DNA of 64,000 nt from Motacilla alba alba (taxonomy: Eukaryota; Chordata; Aves; Passeriformes; Motacillidae). The stretch's first letter is position 1. Every line of letters begins with the position of its first letter. The notes below the pieces were generated by a model. It saw nothing but the letters and a program-made list of their open reading frames with translations, ran no database searches and was not told the DNA's origin. The stretch spans positions 25,696,115 through 25,760,114 of the forward strand of contig NC_052018.1 of NCBI RefSeq assembly GCF_015832195.1, given 5' to 3'. Position numbers and translations under genes: made by a program. This document shows positions 61,096 to 64,000 of the stretch, piece after piece.

Positions 61096-64000
61096 ACCAT
61101 TTCCAGTGCCACAGGGATTGTTTTTGCCCTACTAGTTTAGAGGACATGTAGATGGTCCTACTCCAGACATAAAATAATCCTGCTGCAAACTGTTTTAAGA
61201 GACTTTGCTGCCCTTATGCAAGGTGGAAGATCTGGGGTAAATGGTTTCTGCTTGCATAATTCTTGTCACTGTGAACTTTATGTCATTGCACATTTTAATG
61301 ACATTTCTCTGGTTATTGAAGGTTGACAAAAATGTGCTAGGTTAAGCCATGGAAATCTGGATTTCTTTCCACAGTTTTTATTCAGACCCAAAAAGTAACA
61401 TTATATGTATCTTGACGCATAACCCAAAAGCTAGGGTAAAAGTACGCCTGTCCATTGTGCAGTGTGGGATGGTTAATCATCTCATGTAAATTGCTGACAA
61501 AGTTTGGCACAGAGCAGGACAATCATCCTGCACATGCTTCCTCCTGGAGATGTGCTTATTGCCTGGTCTTGGCTGTGAACAGTACAGCCAGCAGTGAGCA
61601 TTTGGAGCACTCTGTCTCCACCAATACAGCTGTGCTTTTGCTCCAGCAGCTGAGGGGGATTGCAGGAAAGGGTGTATATAAGTGCTTGACCTGGGAGCAC
61701 TTCTGTGTTTAGACAAAACCAACAGAAAATGTGACATGTACATGGGTTGGAAAGAAAACCAGCAGTTAAGGTATGAGCAGAGCTGCCTGTGACACGCACT
61801 GGACTACCTAAATACAGAAGTAAGGGGTGGCAGGGAGCAGCCATAGAGGCAGCAGAGAGTATCTACAAAGCAGACATGCACGGCAAGCAGAGGAAGGAAA
61901 GGATTTCCTCCTGCAGGGTGCTGAGCACCTTTGATGCCCACTTGAGTTCAGAGGTAAAAGGGAAAATCTTGCAATTATCTACGTAAGATATATCTTAAGT
62001 GCTCCTGAATTTTTCTTCTTACAGTTACTGCCATTTCAATGCAAGCAATGTAATGTGTGCAGATCTACTGTGCTTTTTTTTCCCCCCCAGTGCTAAATTG
62101 TTATAGCTTTCTGATCCTGTGTTCTGATAAAGCTCATCCAGAAATGCACAGCAAAAGGGTGACGTTTGATGCTGTCACTTTTATTGCCTCACTAAATAAT
62201 ACAAGAGAATTTTTCATCCCTGAAACACCTTTTCTGGCTCGCCCACATAGTAATGGCAACTCTATAATCTTTTCTCCCTAAGAATTATAGTATTAATATA
62301 TTCAATGTCTTAAATAGGATTCTCTTCATAGTAACACCTTTCTTTAAAAAGGCTCATCCTCAGGTCCATACAAATTTCTATTGTTTTGTGCACACTTAAC
62401 ACAACTACTCAGGCTTCATGATAATTTTATATACAGGATATAAAGATGATGTGTTCACCTATGTTCACAAAGAGTAAAATCTTCCCTTCAGGCTCTTCCT
62501 CTCCTCTGTTTCAGTCAGTGGGATGTGAGCAGAGAGGGTGGGATCAAGCCCTAGAACAGCCATGGGAACAGCATGGAAATGTGCAGAAATTTCACTTATG
62601 TTGTTCCCAGCTGGAATGGTGTGTGTTTCTCTGTGTTTGCAGATGAATGCTTACCCTTAAACTGCCTTGTTTGCAGTTTTTTTTCATAGCAGTGAGATAA
62701 ATCAGAGTGCAGTGTGAAAAGCAGCACCCCCTCACACCTGTACAGACTGTTTCTGGGTGGGTTTTGTCTGTCAGTACATTTCATGGGGGCAAACACAGAC
62801 AATTTCTGGCAGATGCAATCTTGCTCTGCAGACCTGCTTTATGCAGAAACAAAAAAGTCTTCATTCCTATTGGCTGAAATATTATGAAATGTCTGAAAAA
62901 GAGCATGAACTAACCAAGCAGATGAAACCCCCATGTGGACAGTGTATAAAAGTGAACATTACAAATGTTTTCCTCTTGCAAGGTGATGTATGATTAGCTG
63001 CGCAATAATTTAAGTTATTTATTCATAAGAGCATTGAAGGACTGCTTCTTCCACTGTGCACAGGCTTTTGATTTTGCATAGCTGAACTGGAACATATTGT
63101 TGGCTGCCACTGCTGTGACACTGAGCAAATCCTTAATCACAGCCACTTCAATGGAATAGGTTATCTGTAATCTGGAGACATAACTTCTTCAGCAGAAGAT
63201 CTGCTGTCATTAAATATAGGAGATTAGCAGACACAAATACTTTTGGGTAAAATGTGTTCTACTGCACTAACCTCAAGTGCATCATACATAAGTGCAACTG
63301 TATGCAGATTAAAAATAAAAAATATTTTAAAATATGCATATGCAGCTATGAAATGTCATGTTTGGAAGTAGTGTAGTTATGCTGTTATGTTAAAACCATT
63401 CAAATTTAGAACTTTATTGTAAGGAAAGTATTGATGGTATAAATATGACACTAATTAGATATCTTTTTCTGTTATATATTATAATCTCTGTATTATATGG
63501 GTTAAATTTTAATGAAATTGTACAAATTTGTTGTAGGCCAATTCAGTTTATACATGAAGCATTATATTAGCAAAATGTTTGCTTCAAATGGGAATTTCTA
63601 GGGATCCTACTGTGTGGTTATTATGCTTTTTTAAAAAAGAAAAGTTCTTGAGAATTCTTTCTTGTTTGTTTGTTTGTAAAAGCATGAAACCAGGCCGTTT
63701 TCAAGCCCCAAACTGACCATGGCTTTCTAAAATATGATGCTAAGAACCGCTCCCTTTACCAATTCTCAAGACAAAATTCATGTTGGCGGTTGAATGCAGG
63801 CAACCCTCTGGCCATGTGTGGAGCTGCTGACATGTTTAGATTAAGGCTTTTTTTTGCTTCAGGGATGTAGCACTGTCTTTCACTTACTTCCAGAAAATGT
63901 TGTGTATTGCCATGGCAGCTCACTGCTGGGCTACTGTTTTGGAATGACAAAGCAGGGAGGTCAGAAAAGCAGCTGAACAAATGAGTTGCTCTTAGAGCCC
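61096..64000. other. Unique non-coding sequence to window end
   Basis: No gene, RNA gene or mobile element supported. The part 63300-63560 is markedly AT-rich. Open frames are at most 120 codons (61482-61844, minus) and overlap in several frames without a recognisable product. Confidence 0.55.

Overview
The window looks like non-coding vertebrate chromosomal DNA from a bird, most likely a passerine. Five fragments on the + strand match the 3' part of chicken-repeat-1 (CR1) LINEs, three of them closing on the avian 'ATTCTATGATT'-type tail. A solo retroviral LTR near 56.3 kb closely resembles an LTR family I know from finch, sparrow and flycatcher genomes. The background is AT-rich and CpG-poor, and stop codons are frequent in all frames. 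I recognise no protein-coding gene, tRNA, rRNA or CRISPR array. The longest open frames are low-complexity, repeat-derived or lack recognisable domains.

Layout. (1) 1 to about 4095 is the edge of a satellite array: five full units of about 806-813 bp plus a truncated sixth, running off the left end of the window. Each unit is an older dimer of two diverged monomers of about 435 bp (A) and 371 bp (B). Only A carries a near-perfect 69-bp palindrome (33-bp arms, 3-base centre). (2) 4096-14.5 kb is unique AT-rich DNA with small palindromes. (3) 14.5-15.0 kb is a CR1 3' end. (4) 15-31.6 kb is unique sequence with a (TTA)n array, a compound (TA)n(TG)n(TA)n array, poly-C and a short tandem duplication. 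(5) 31.6-38.4 kb holds four + strand CR1 fragments of different age, the longest with a decayed reverse-transcriptase-region relic, then a 148-bp (TTCCC)n array. (6) 38.4-56.3 kb is unique DNA. (7) 56.3-56.7 kb is a solo LTR in minus orientation with TG...CA ends and a perfect 6-bp target-site duplication. (8) 56.7-64 kb is unique DNA with a probable MIR-like SINE remnant near 61.0 kb.

The most unusual object is the satellite palindrome. Read in steps of five from its inner left arm, nine consecutive pentamers are all nGAAn or nTTCn, the building block of a heat-shock element. In one unit the 3-base centre is inverted (TTC to GAA), and the tiling survives. This recalls human satellite III, whose GGAAT repeats bind HSF1 and are transcribed under stress. 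A stress-responsive role here is an inference only. I saw no set of genes working together in this window.
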